From Methanobacteriota archaeon (GTDB lineage Archaea > Thermoplasmatota > Thermoplasmata > SG8-5 > JACRNV01), in the NCBI GenBank assembly GCA_016214785.1, contig JACRNV010000005.1, positions 62,001 to 126,000 on the forward strand: DNA of 64,000 nt. Reading direction: 5' to 3'. Positions within the stretch are counted from its first letter, which is position 1; each line of letters begins with the position of its first letter. Below, one piece after another: positions 36,832 through 46,476 of this stretch. The position numbers and the translations under genes were made by a program. Below the pieces are notes generated by a model that did no database searches, had not been told where the DNA came from, and worked only from the letters and a program-made list of their open reading frames with translations.

Positions 36832-37128
36832 TTATTCATCGCCCGACCGGATCAGCTCGCGCTTGCCGTGGATGATTGTCAGGATTGTGATTCTGTCCCT
36901 CTCCGATCGGTAGATGACGCGGTACGTCTCGTACAGTATCTCCCTGATGTCTTTTTTATTGTATTCCGGCACGATGCGCCCCATCTTCGGGAAGTCCCCG
37001 ACCTTCTCGGCGCAATCTATCAAATCGTTGACGAAGACGTTGGCATAATGCTCGGAATCGTTGGCTATGTAATCGAAGATGTTCTTCAGGTCGTCCAGTG
37101 CGGGCTCGGCCCAGACCAGCTTTTTCAT
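36832..37128 (-). CDS. ParE/RelE-family toxin
   Basis: MKKLVWAEPALDDLKNIFDYIANDSEHYANVFVNDLIDCAEKVGDFPKMGRIVPEY...YRVIYRSERDRITILTIIHGKREL. Confidence 0.88.
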   Translation of the reverse strand: MKKLVWAEPALDDLKNIFDYIANDSEHYANVFVNDLIDCAEKVGDFPKMGRIVPEYNKKDIREILYETYRVIYRSERDRITILTIIHGKRELIRSGDE

Positions 37129-37301
37129 TTGGCGAACCTCTTCCTGACGTCTGCGTGGGATACGACCTTGCCTTTGGCCGCGGCCTTCAGCCCCATCTCT
37201 ATCTTCTTTCTGACATACATCTTGTAGATGATGTCCTCCCACGAGCAGTCGTCCGGAAGAGACCCGATGAGCTTGATTGCCTCGGATTTGGTCGCGTTCA
37301 T
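37125..37301 (-). CDS. Cognate antitoxin
   Basis: 58 aa MNATKSEAIKLIGSLPDDCSWEDIIYKMYVRKKIEMGLKAAAKGKVVSHADVRKRFAK; ATGA overlap with the toxin start; below ORF-track cutoff. Confidence 0.82.
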   Translation of the reverse strand: MNATKSEAIKLIGSLPDDCSWEDIIYKMYVRKKIEMGLKAAAKGKVVSHADVRKRFAK

Positions 37302-37359
37302 GTCGGCACGTCCAAATTACCAATGGATTTCCGCTGTATAAATTACTTTCGGGGCGCAT

Positions 37360-40300
37360 CTATTTCTTTTTCTTGCCCTTCTTCGGCCTCTCTTCGTCCG
37401 GCTCTCCCTTCACTCCCAGCGCCCTCCTCGTCCCGACCTGTATCTCGCACTCCGGCTCGCCGTCGGCCATGGTCTTGGCCATGCGCACGGCCAGATCCTC
37501 TCCCGCGTAGTGCGCGAACCTCCAGGCCATCGCCCGGCACAGGATGCAGAGCATGAAGTTCCTATGTTTCTGGTTGTCCCACGGGCAGGTCGTCACCCTC
37601 ACAAGCGTGCTGGACGCGCCGTGGCTCTCGTGGCGCGCCGTCCCGCCGAGGTCGAAGAGCACGCCTATGTACGCCGTCGCGGCCTCCCGAGCCCCGGTGA
37701 GGTGGATGGCCTTGGAATAGCGCTCGGCTATGACCTCGTCCAGGCGCTCGGACAGGCGCACTATCATCTCCTCGCGCTTCCCTGGCTCCAGCGTCTCGAG
37801 GAAGAGGGGGATGATGTCTGTGATGACGGACTTGAGCTCGTACTGGGCCTCGAGCATGCGCCTGCGCAACTGTTCTTCTTGCCTGCGCTTCTGGACTGTG
37901 ATGTCCCGCACGACGGTCACGACGCGCACGGCCTTCCCGCCCTCGATGACCGGGACCTTGCGCGTCTCGGTGATTACCTCGGCGTCGCCGATGGTCGTGC
38001 TCTCCTCGGTGACGAGCGCGCGCCCTGTGTCGAAGACCTGCTCGTACTCGTACCTGACCTTCTCGGGGAGGTACGGGAAGACCTCGAAGACGTCCTTGCC
38101 GACGATGTCAGTCTCGAGGCCGAGCCTCTTGTTCCACTGCTTCATGGCCTTGTTGGCGAGCATCACGCGCAGGCCGGAATCGACCATGTGGATGGCGTCG
38201 TTCATCGCGTCTATCGTCAGGTGGTACTGCTCCTCCGAGAGGCGGAGCATCGTCTCGGCGCGCCTTGTCTCCGTGACGTCGTGGACGAAGCCGACGAAGT
38301 ACCTTTCCTCGCCGATGGTGTAGGTCGAGACCGATATCCTCGCTGCGAAGGTGCTGCTGTCCTTCCGCAGGCCGCGGAAGTCGTAGCGCTGGGGGGCACG
38401 CCTTTCCCTACCGCTCGAACGCAGGACGGTGTAGCTGGCGACGCGGTCGCGGTCCTCGGGCGCGATAGTGACCTCGGTCGGCCGGCCGATGAGCTCCTCG
38501 GGGCTGTCGTAGCCGAATATCTTCGCGAACGACGGGTTGACAAAGACCAGCTTGTCGTCCTTCTCGACGCCGATGCCGTCGATAGAAGCCTGGAAGAGGG
38601 CGTTGAGCTGCTCCTCGGCCCTGGCCATGCCCATGATGTCCTCGATCAGCGCCAGGGAGCCAATCTGCCCGCCCCCCGCGTCCCTGAGCGGGACTATCAT
38701 GAGCGTCACGACGATGCTCTTGCCCCAGTTGGTCTTGTACCCGATGCGGTCGAGGCGTATCTCCCCCCCTTCCTTCAGGCACTTCTCGAATAGGGCAGAT
38801 ACGCCCTGGTCCACCATGGCCTTCAATTTCAGGACGTTGAACTTCATCGTGCTGTCCGCGCCGGGGCTCCCCAGGATGGACAGCATGGCGTTGTTCACGC
38901 TGGTGATCCCACCCTCCATGTCGGTGGTCATGATTCCTATCGGGGCGTTGGAGACGACGTTCTCGTTGAGCCGCTGCATCTCCGCGAGCCTCGCCGCGGC
39001 CTCCTTCCTCTCGGTGATGTCCTGCGTGAGCGTGACTATCTGCTCGAGCTTGCCGCCCGTCCCCAGTATGCCGTAGAAGAAGAGCGACACCGTTTTCTCT
39101 CTTCCTGCGCCGATGTCCCTGATCTGCACTTCGGGTATGAAGTACTCGCCCCCCACCGTCCATACTTTTTTCACCTCCTTGAACCACGGCTCCAGATAGG
39201 GGTATATCTCCTCGAAGGGCTTGCCGGCGCTCTGCCTTATGCGCTCCCTGATGGACTTCTCGGACAGCGCCCAGATGTCCTTCCAGACCGTGTTATACAT
39301 CAGGAGCTCGCCGTCCTTGTCGCGCAAGGTTATCCCGACCGGCGAGCTGTCTATGACCGCCCTGCTCAGCGTCTCGCTCTTGCGTATGAGCTCGTCGGCC
39401 CTCTCCCTCTCCGAGAGGTCCCTCACGAAGATGAGGTCTGCCGGCTTGCCCTGATAATCGACCGCCCCCGCATTGACCTCGACCGGCACCTCCGTGCCGT
39501 CGGCCCTGAGTATCCTCGTTTCGTATATCGTGGGCAAGTCCTTGTCTTTGCCCTCGATGCGCAACCGGTAACGTTCGAAGAGGTCGGCCTTGACCTCCTC
39601 CGGCACGAAGTCGGTGAAGGGCCTTCCGATGATATCCATGTGCCCCTGGCCGATCAGGCGCTCCACTTGCCGGTTCGCGAAGGCCACTCGTCCGTCTTGC
39701 AATATGGCAATGGCGTCGTTGGCGCGCTCGACAAGGTTCCTGTACTTCTCCTCGCTCTGGCTCAGCGCCTCCCACGATGTCTTGCGCTCCGTGATGTCCC
39801 TGACGACTGCGACCGACCCCCTGTACACCCCGTCCCTCATTATGGGGGACAGCTTTGCAGAGAACCAGCGCATGTCGTTCCCGATCTTCATCCAGTACTC
39901 GATCTCAGCGACCTTGCCTCCCCTGTTCGCACTGACAGCGTCGTTCATCTTCTCCATCATGTAAGGGGGCAGGACCTCGTCGAACCGCTTCCCCATGAAG
40001 GCGCTCGGGGGGACGTATAGTCTGGAATCCTCCAGCGAGTGGTAGTAATTGAAGCGGCCGTTTTCGTCGAGCATGAAGATGAGGTCGTTCATCGAGGATA
40101 TCATGCCGCGCAGCCTCTCCTCGCTCTCGAGCAGGGCTTGATCGGCCCGCTTCTGCTCGGTGATGTCGCGCATGCCGAAGATGGCGCCAGCCACCTCCCC
40201 GCTCGGAGAAATCGCCAGGGTCCCCAGGGCTTCTATCCAGACATACTCGCCCTTCGCGTTCATCATGCGGAACTCGGCCCGGTCGACGCCTCCGCTCCTG

Positions 40301-40935
40301 GCCACGACTTCGACGAGCTTGTTCATCTTTTCCAGGTCGTCCGCGTGCATGTATTCCCTGAACGGCTTCCTTGCCATCTCCTGAGGCGTGTATCCCAGAA
40401 CCCGCTCCACCGAAGGGCTCACGAAGAGGATGTCCCCCTGGGCGTCGACCTTGCATACGACGTCGAGCATGTTGTCGGCAATGCTTCTGAGCAGGCTCTC
40501 GGTCTTCTTGCGTTCCGAGACGTCCCTGGAGACGCTGAGCAGGTAGAGTGGTTCGTCTTTCTCATCGCATACCAATGAGCCGCTGAATTCTATAGGCACA
40601 GTCGAACCGTCCTTCCTCAGAAGGTTGAACTCGATGCCTCTGATAATCTTGGCCTCAAAAATCCCTTGAAGCGCGTCCAACATGCGGGGGTGATCCCCGG
40701 GCGCGATCAGCTCGGTGGCGTCCATGCCCACGAGCTCGTCGGGCGTGCCGTAGCCCAGGTGCTTCGCGCCCGTCCTGTTCGCCATAATGATTTTCATGTC
40801 CAGACCGATGAGCGTAATCGCATCGGGGGAGGTTTCGATGATTGTCTCCAGCAGCCTGAGGCGCTGCGCGGTCCGGCCAGGGGCTTCGCTCTCCTTCCTC
40901 GCATCCCCCTCCCCAGCGCCGTCCTTGCTCGCCAT
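37360..40935 (-). CDS. Multi-PAS sensor (about eight PAS domains) lacking a visible histidine kinase, C-terminal putative output domain
   Basis: Repeated PAS/PAC signatures; C-terminus lacks H-box/N-box and has TTCPWDNQKHRNFMLCILCRAMAWRFA. Confidence 0.85.
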   Translation of the reverse strand: MASKDGAGEGDARKESEAPGRTAQRLRLLETIIETSPDAITLIGLDMKIIMANRTGAKHLGYGTPDELVGMDATELIAPGDHPRMLDALQGIFEAKIIRGIEFNLLRKDGSTVPIEFSGSLVCDEKDEPLYLLSVSRDVSERKKTESLLRSIADNMLDVVCKVDAQGDILFVSPSVERVLGYTPQEMARKPFREYMHADDLEKMNKLVEVVARSGGVDRAEFRMMNAKGEYVWIEALGTLAISPSGEVAGAIFGMRDITEQKRADQALLESEERLRGMISSMNDLIFMLDENGRFNYYHSLEDSRLYVPPSAFMGKRFDEVLPPYMMEKMNDAVSANRGGKVAEIEYWMKIGNDMRWFSAKLSPIMRDGVYRGSVAVVRDITERKTSWEALSQSEEKYRNLVERANDAIAILQDGRVAFANRQVERLIGQGHMDIIGRPFTDFVPEEVKADLFERYRLRIEGKDKDLPTIYETRILRADGTEVPVEVNAGAVDYQGKPADLIFVRDLSERERADELIRKSETLSRAVIDSSPVGITLRDKDGELLMYNTVWKDIWALSEKSIRERIRQSAGKPFEEIYPYLEPWFKEVKKVWTVGGEYFIPEVQIRDIGAGREKTVSLFFYGILGTGGKLEQIVTLTQDITERKEAAARLAEMQRLNENVVSNAPIGIMTTDMEGGITSVNNAMLSILGSPGADSTMKFNVLKLKAMVDQGVSALFEKCLKEGGEIRLDRIGYKTNWGKSIVVTLMIVPLRDAGGGQIGSLALIEDIMGMARAEEQLNALFQASIDGIGVEKDDKLVFVNPSFAKIFGYDSPEELIGRPTEVTIAPEDRDRVASYTVLRSSGRERRAPQRYDFRGLRKDSSTFAARISVSTYTIGEERYFVGFVHDVTETRRAETMLRLSEEQYHLTIDAMNDAIHMVDSGLRVMLANKAMKQWNKRLGLETDIVGKDVFEVFPYLPEKVRYEYEQVFDTGRALVTEESTTIGDAEVITETRKVPVIEGGKAVRVVTVVRDITVQKRRQEEQLRRRMLEAQYELKSVITDIIPLFLETLEPGKREEMIVRLSERLDEVIAERYSKAIHLTGAREAATAYIGVLFDLGGTARHESHGASSTLVRVTTCPWDNQKHRNFMLCILCRAMAWRFAHYAGEDLAVRMAKTMADGEPECEIQVGTRRALGVKGEPDEERPKKGKKKK

Positions 40936-40948
40936 ACGACCCCCAACC

Positions 40949-42421
40949 TCACTGGTGCTTGAAGAACTGCTCCACCCTCTCGGCTATGGCCTTGCGGGGG
41001 CTGCCGGTCATGACCCCCTCGACGCCCTCGAACTTCTTGCCTATGCTGATGCCCTTGTCGGTGACGGAGTACTCGCGGATCTCGCGGACGTGGCGGGAGC
41101 CGCGCATCTTCAGTATGTTCAGCGCCTTCTTCATCTCCGAGCCCATCTCCACGAAGCGCATCATGATTATCGTGTCGACGATGAACGAGACGCCCTTGTC
41201 GGTGATGTGGCTCGCGCCTATGAGCTCCGGCGTCTCCGAAGTGAGTATAGACGTGATGCCGCGCTTCTTGAACTCCAGGACCATGTTCGAGAGGAAGACC
41301 TTCATCTCGCTCTCGGGGAGCGCGACCTCGTAGTCGGACGCGGAGTCGACCATGACCCTAGACACGCCTTCGAGCATGCCGCGGACCTGCGCGAGGTGCT
41401 TGTTGACCTCGATTTCCGTCGATGGGGTGTATAGTATCTGGACGAGCCCCTTCTTCTCGAGCGCGGCAAGGTCGATGCCCACGCTGGTGGCGTTCCGCCT
41501 CATCTGGGAGGGCGGCTCCTCGAAGCTTATGACGAGCCCCTTCTTGCCGCGGGCCGCGCCCTCGTTTATGAACTGGAGCCCGAAGATGGACTTGCCCGTC
41601 CCCGCCGGCCCCGTGACGAGCATCACGTCCCCGCTCATCAGGCCGCCGCCGAGCATGTCGTCCAGCCCCTCGATGCCCGCCTTCACGCGCTCGGACTTGG
41701 ACTGGATGTCGGACTGCGCGGGGAACCTCGGGTAGACCGTGTACCCTTCGTCCGAAATCTCGAACGAGTGCCTGCCGTGCAGGTACGCCGAGCCGCGCAT
41801 CTTGTAGACCTCCAGGGTCCTGCTGCCCGCCTTGTAGGTTATGATGATTATCGAGTCGGTGACGTACTCCTCGACCGTATAGCGCGAGAGGCGCCCCTCC
41901 TCGTTTATCTCGGTGGTTATCACCGAAGTGAGACCGAGGTCCTTCATCAGCGTCGTGAGCCTGAAGAGCGCGCCCCTGTACTCGTTCTCGCACCCGTACC
42001 TGAGGCCCAGGGCGGCGATGCCATCGATGACTATGCGCCTTATCTTCTTCTCCTTGGCCCAGGCCTGCACGACCTCGGCTAAGACCTCGACGTCCAGGAC
42101 GCTCGACGCGCCGCTCCTCTCGTCGTTCAGGGACAAGAGCTTCCTCATCTCGGACAGGTCGAGGAACCACACGCTGTCCGCGAGCCTCTCGATCTCCTTC
42201 CCCATCGCCGAGGGCATGTTCGTCAGCATGCTCGCCCTGCTCTCCTCCAGCGTTATGAGCAGCCCCGGCTCGCCCGAGGCGGCGCCCTTGAGCAGGAAGT
42301 TGACGGCGAGGATGGTCTTCCCCGTGCCGCTCCCCCCGCTGATGAGGTTCGACGACGACTGCACGAACCCACCATGCAGCACCGCGTCCAGGCCCTCCAC
42401 GCCCGTCTTGAGTCTCTTCAT
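40949..42421 (-). CDS. KaiC-like dual RecA-domain ATPase
   Basis: Two P-loops GGSGTGKTILAVNF and GPAGTGKSIFGLQF; start at MKRLKTGVEGLD. Confidence 0.9.
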   Translation of the reverse strand: MKRLKTGVEGLDAVLHGGFVQSSSNLISGGSGTGKTILAVNFLLKGAASGEPGLLITLEESRASMLTNMPSAMGKEIERLADSVWFLDLSEMRKLLSLNDERSGASSVLDVEVLAEVVQAWAKEKKIRRIVIDGIAALGLRYGCENEYRGALFRLTTLMKDLGLTSVITTEINEEGRLSRYTVEEYVTDSIIIITYKAGSRTLEVYKMRGSAYLHGRHSFEISDEGYTVYPRFPAQSDIQSKSERVKAGIEGLDDMLGGGLMSGDVMLVTGPAGTGKSIFGLQFINEGAARGKKGLVISFEEPPSQMRRNATSVGIDLAALEKKGLVQILYTPSTEIEVNKHLAQVRGMLEGVSRVMVDSASDYEVALPESEMKVFLSNMVLEFKKRGITSILTSETPELIGASHITDKGVSFIVDTIIMMRFVEMGSEMKKALNILKMRGSRHVREIREYSVTDKGISIGKKFEGVEGVMTGSPRKAIAERVEQFFKHQ

Positions 42422-42849
42422 TTGCCTTCCCCCTTCCCCTTCGTCATGCCGTCTGTGATTACCTTCGCCATCGTCGGCCCTAGCGTCGACGACAGCAGGG
42501 CCGTCACGGCCTGTATGTAGGCGCGCGGGTCCTTCTCCGGGTCGATGCCCTTCGTGGCCTTTGCCAGGCGGCGCTCGAACTCCCCGGCGAACTTGTCCCC
42601 CAGCGAGCGCTTCAGGACGTCCTCGACGCGCTCGGGGAGAGCCATGAGCTCGCCCTGCCTCAGGTAGTCCTGCTGGCGCACGTACTCGAGGTGCCTGCGC
42701 ACGGCGTCGCGGACGAAGTCGTTGGGCGTGCTCCAGGCGTACTCGGGATGGCCATCGACGGCCTCCTCGACCTGGTGCATCATGGGCTTCGAGAGCCTGA
42801 CGCCGACCCACTTCCTGTTGTCCTCCGACCCCTCGTCATCCTCTGGCAT
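42418..42849 (-). CDS. Ribbon-helix-helix-type regulator-like protein
   Basis: KWVGVRLSKPMMHQVEEAV...STPNDFVRDAVRRHLEYV; overlaps the kaiC-like start by ATGA. Confidence 0.7.
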   Translation of the reverse strand: MPEDDEGSEDNRKWVGVRLSKPMMHQVEEAVDGHPEYAWSTPNDFVRDAVRRHLEYVRQQDYLRQGELMALPERVEDVLKRSLGDKFAGEFERRLAKATKGIDPEKDPRAYIQAVTALLSSTLGPTMAKVITDGMTKGKGEGK

Positions 42850-42894
42850 GACATATATACGATAGGGAGGGGGTTATATAGGCTTTTCTGAGGC

Positions 42895-44100
42895 TCAGTC
42901 GTTCCTGAAGAAGTCCCGGCCGAGCAGCTCCCTGGCCACGATCAGCTTCTGTATCTCGGTCGCGCCCTCGGCCCACATGTACGAGCGCACGCCCTTCAGA
43001 CCGAGCTCGAGGGGGCAATCCTCCGTGTAACCCATCGCACCGAACCACTGCATCGCGTCGTTGATGGCGCCGAACGCCTGCACGGGAGCGAGCATCTTCG
43101 CCATGGCGATGGCCATCGTCGACGCAAACCTGCTCCCCCTCCCCTCGCGCTCCGTCTTGAGGGCCCAGAGCCCCCTCAGCGCGAGGAGCCTGACCGCCTC
43201 CACTTGCGCCCAGTTCTCCGCAAGCTTGAACTGCACCCCCTCGAACTTCCCGAGATGCTGGCCGAACGCCTTGCGCCCCTTGATGTGATCGATGCCCAGC
43301 TCCATGCAGCGCTGCGCCACCCCGCAGCATATCATCCCGATGATGCCGCGGGCGTAGTCGAAGCCTTCCATCGCGGCGTAGAACCCCTTCCCCTCCTCCC
43401 CGATGAGGTGGCTCGCCGGCAGCTCCACGTCGACCATGGCGAACCCGCCGGTCGAGATGCCGCGCCTCCCCCAGTCCTCGAGGTAGGTTGGGTCGATCCC
43501 CCTGGATGTCAGGGGGACGTAGAACATCGATATCCCGGCCCCGCCCTTCCCGGCTCCGGTCCTGGCGAGCGTGAGGTGCCCACCGCCCCCGGGCATCTGG
43601 TGCACGGACTCCCTCACGCCGGAGATGAACATCTTCTCTCCGTCGAGGTGCCATCTCCCGCCGAGCATCGCGCCCCTCGTCCTTATCGCGGTGACGTCGG
43701 AGCCGGTGTCCGGTTCGGTCGAGGCAATCCCCAGGAACTGCTTCCCGGCCGCGACCCCGGGCAGCACCCTTCCCTTCAGCTCGTCGCTGCCGTACTTCTG
43801 AAGCACGCACCCCCAGGCGGTCTGGACCAGGAAGAAGACGGGGACCGCGCAGGTGATGTCGCCCCTGGCCAGCTCTTCGGCGACCAGGCCGACGGTCACG
43901 GGGTCCATGCCGCTGCCGCCGTACTCGGGCGACAGACCTATCCCGAGTATCCCCATGTCCGCCATCTGCTTGATAATATCGTCGGGTATCTTTTCCCCTT
44001 TCTCGATCTCCCTCGCCCTGGGGAACAGCACCTTCTGGCTGAACTCCCGGACGGTCTTCTTCAGCATCCTCTGCTCCTCTGTCGGCTCGAAGTCAATCAT
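42895..44100 (-). CDS. Acyl-CoA dehydrogenase family protein
   Basis: MIDFEPTEEQRMLKKTVREFSQK...GIASTEPDTGSDVTAIRTRA-type motif...EIQKLIVARELLGRD. Confidence 0.93.
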   Translation of the reverse strand: MIDFEPTEEQRMLKKTVREFSQKVLFPRAREIEKGEKIPDDIIKQMADMGILGIGLSPEYGGSGMDPVTVGLVAEELARGDITCAVPVFFLVQTAWGCVLQKYGSDELKGRVLPGVAAGKQFLGIASTEPDTGSDVTAIRTRGAMLGGRWHLDGEKMFISGVRESVHQMPGGGGHLTLARTGAGKGGAGISMFYVPLTSRGIDPTYLEDWGRRGISTGGFAMVDVELPASHLIGEEGKGFYAAMEGFDYARGIIGMICCGVAQRCMELGIDHIKGRKAFGQHLGKFEGVQFKLAENWAQVEAVRLLALRGLWALKTEREGRGSRFASTMAIAMAKMLAPVQAFGAINDAMQWFGAMGYTEDCPLELGLKGVRSYMWAEGATEIQKLIVARELLGRDFFRND

Positions 44101-44182
44101 GCGCTCGCCGCCCACCCAACCGGGTGAGGGCTTAAATCGGTTGCGGGAAAGGTATATGGGGGGCGCCGCCATCACTCCAGCG

Positions 44183-44875
44183 ATGCTCAACCTGCACAAC
44201 CACACCACATTCTCGGACGGCGCCTGGACAGTCCAGGAGATACTCGGGGCCGCTGCGCGGAGCGGGCTCTCGGTAATAGGCATCTCGGACCATTTCGCCA
44301 CTTCGAAGGTTCACTGCGTCATGCCCGGCGAGCTCGCGCAGTACGCCGCAGCGATACGCGAGGCGGCAAGGCCCTACGGGGGGAGGCTCCGCGTCCTGGC
44401 CGGGGCGGAGATAGACTCCTCGGCGAAGAGAACCGACTTCTCGTCCATCGATCTCAAGGCGCTGGGGGCGCTCGACTACGCCCTCTTCGAGTACGTCGAG
44501 GACGGTGACGCCGACGGCATGCCACTGTGGGAGTTCCTCGACGTGCGAAAGAAGGTGGCATGCAAGGCCGGGCTGGCGCACAACGACTTCGCCCGGAACT
44601 TCAAGGACATGGATGCCGGCGAGCTTGCCAGCGTCCTCGCGGGGAACGGCATCTTCCTGGAGATGAGCACCAACAGGTCGTACGGCAGGCTGGGCAAGCA
44701 GTACTACAGGCTGTGGCCCGACCTCTTCGTCCGCCACGCGAAGGCCGGCGGCGCCCTCTCCATCGGGTGCGACATCCACTCGCAGCTCGCGCGCGTGGGC
44801 GACGTGGCCGACGCCCTCGACTTCCTGGACGCGCACGGCATCCGGGGTGCGCTCGACGGCTGGCTGCGCGCCTGA
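44183..44875 (+). CDS. PHP-domain (histidinol-phosphatase-like) hydrolase
   Basis: MLNLHNHTTFSDGAWTVQEIL...IGISDHF...GAEID...IGCDIHS. Confidence 0.85.
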   Translation: MLNLHNHTTFSDGAWTVQEILGAAARSGLSVIGISDHFATSKVHCVMPGELAQYAAAIREAARPYGGRLRVLAGAEIDSSAKRTDFSSIDLKALGALDYALFEYVEDGDADGMPLWEFLDVRKKVACKAGLAHNDFARNFKDMDAGELASVLAGNGIFLEMSTNRSYGRLGKQYYRLWPDLFVRHAKAGGALSIGCDIHSQLARVGDVADALDFLDAHGIRGALDGWLRA

Positions 44876-44924
44876 GGCCGTGAAAAGGATTATATCATCG
44901 AATTTTATCGGTGTCTTGGATTAA

Positions 44925-45299
44925 ATGCCTGAAAAGACGACGCTGTCCAAGAGGCAGGGGGAGCTGGCGGCGCTGCTGCGCCGCGCCGGGATGGGCGAGA
45001 AGCCCGCCGTGCTGCTGGCCGCGCTGGCGAACGGCGACGAGCTGACGTCCAGGGCGCTCGAGCAGACGGCATCGCTGCGCCAGCCCGAGGTTTCGATCGC
45101 CATGAAGGAGATGCGCGTCAAGGGCTGGGTCAAGAAGCGCGGGATAAAGCGCGCGGGCAAGGGGAGGCCCCACCACGCATACAGGCTCACGGTCCCGATC
45201 CGCGACATAGCCAAGGACATCGAGACAATCGAGAGAAGGAAGCTGCGCGAGAGCGAGGAAGCGCTCACGAGGCTCAGGCGGCTGATGCGGAAATTTTAG
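44925..45299 (+). CDS. Winged-helix transcriptional regulator
   Basis: LTSRALEQTASLRQPEVSIAMKEMRVKGWVKKR...GRPHHAYRLT. Confidence 0.75.
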   Translation: MPEKTTLSKRQGELAALLRRAGMGEKPAVLLAALANGDELTSRALEQTASLRQPEVSIAMKEMRVKGWVKKRGIKRAGKGRPHHAYRLTVPIRDIAKDIETIERRKLRESEEALTRLRRLMRKF

Positions 45300-45961
45300 T
45301 ATGTGAATCTGCGCGCCCCGTCCTCCGAGCCGACTATCACGTGCGGCTTCATCCCGAGGAAGAGCCCCGTCTCCAAAACGCCCGTTATAGACTTCATCGC
45401 GCCGTTCAGCCCCGCCGGGTCCCTGATGCCGTTGAACCTGCAGTCGACGATGTAGTTGCCGTTGTCTGTGACGAAGGGCTTTTCGCCGCCGCGGAGCTTC
45501 GGGTCGCAGCCGAGCCTCTCGAGGCGCGATGCGGCGTGCCTGGCGCCGTACTGCGAGACCTCGACCGGGACCGGGGCTTTGGTCCCGAGGGTGTCGACCA
45601 GCTTCGAGCCATCGATTATGATGACGTACTTCTTCGTGATGGAGGCGACGACCTTCTCGCGGAAGAGCGCGCCCCCGAGCCCCTTGACGGCGTCGCCGTT
45701 CGGGTCGACCTCGTCCGCGCCGTCGATGGTGACGTCGATGCGGTCAACCATGTCCACGTCCAGGAGCGGGATGGCGAGCTTGCAGGCGAGCGCGGACGTT
45801 GCCTTTGAAGTGGCGACGGCCTTGATTTTCAGGCCCTCCGCCACGCGCCGGCCGATTGCGCGCGTAGCTTTCTCCGCTGTGCTGCCGGTGCCGAGACCGA
45901 CAAACATGCCGTCCACGACGAGTTTGGCGGCCTCCTCCCCTGCGGCTGTCTTGGGGTCCAT
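45296..45961 (-). CDS. rpiA: Ribose-5-phosphate isomerase A
   Basis: VGLGTGSTAEKATRAIG...DVTIDGADEVDPNGDAVKGLGGALFREKVVA. Confidence 0.95.
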   Translation of the reverse strand: MDPKTAAGEEAAKLVVDGMFVGLGTGSTAEKATRAIGRRVAEGLKIKAVATSKATSALACKLAIPLLDVDMVDRIDVTIDGADEVDPNGDAVKGLGGALFREKVVASITKKYVIIIDGSKLVDTLGTKAPVPVEVSQYGARHAASRLERLGCDPKLRGGEKPFVTDNGNYIVDCRFNGIRDPAGLNGAMKSITGVLETGLFLGMKPHVIVGSEDGARRFTY

Positions 45962-46030
45962 GGAAAGGAGTAAGGCGCGAGACTAAAAAAAAGTTGGTAT
46001 TCAAGGGGCATTACTCTGCCGAATATTATT

Positions 46031-46217
46031 GGGAATCGTAATTCCCCCTTGACCCCCTGGAAAGGATTTCATGACATAAAGCGGATGCGTTCAACTTTGG
46101 GAGGTGCTAAGGAGTATCGATCAAGGGGTTTGACTGCAAACCCCCTTGACCCCCAAAAGGATTTCATCACGGAATGCGGATGTGTTCAACTTTGGGAGGT
46201 GCTAAGGAGTATCGATT
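46031..46217 (+). repeat. Dispersed hairpin family B, copies 2 and 3 (tandem, about 95-bp period)
   Basis: GGGAAT-CGTA-ATTCCC (46031-46046) and GGGGTTTG-ACTG-CAAACCCC (46125-46144), each followed by CTTGACCCCC..AAAGGATTTCAT.AC and GCGGATGyGTTCAACTTTGGGAGGTGCTAAGGAGTATCGAT. Confidence 0.8.
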
Positions 46218-46294
46218 CATGCAACTCCCCATCGAAGATTATCCTTAGAAAAAATGGGGTAGGGGCTTGCGCCCCACTATCCCAAAGGATGGAA

Positions 46295-46384
46295 TCAGTC
46301 ATCGCAATAGTCGATGTCGCAGCCGTAAAGGCGGAAGACGTCTTCCCAGCCGCAGTCCGATGGTTCGGAGGTAGTGTCCTGCAT
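46295..46384 (-). CDS. Candidate 29-aa cysteine-containing microprotein
   Basis: MQDTTSEPSDCGWEDVFRLYGCDIDYCDD with SD GAGGTGA (46391-46397) and TATA-like TTTTATA (46420-46426) upstream. Confidence 0.35.
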   Translation of the reverse strand: MQDTTSEPSDCGWEDVFRLYGCDIDYCDD

Positions 46385-46476
46385 TTTGTCTCACCTCGGA
46401 ACAAGATAAGCGGGGGGAGTATAAAAGGCGGAACAGGGGAGGTCGCCGAAAGTTAAAATCTAGGCACTGAGATTCC

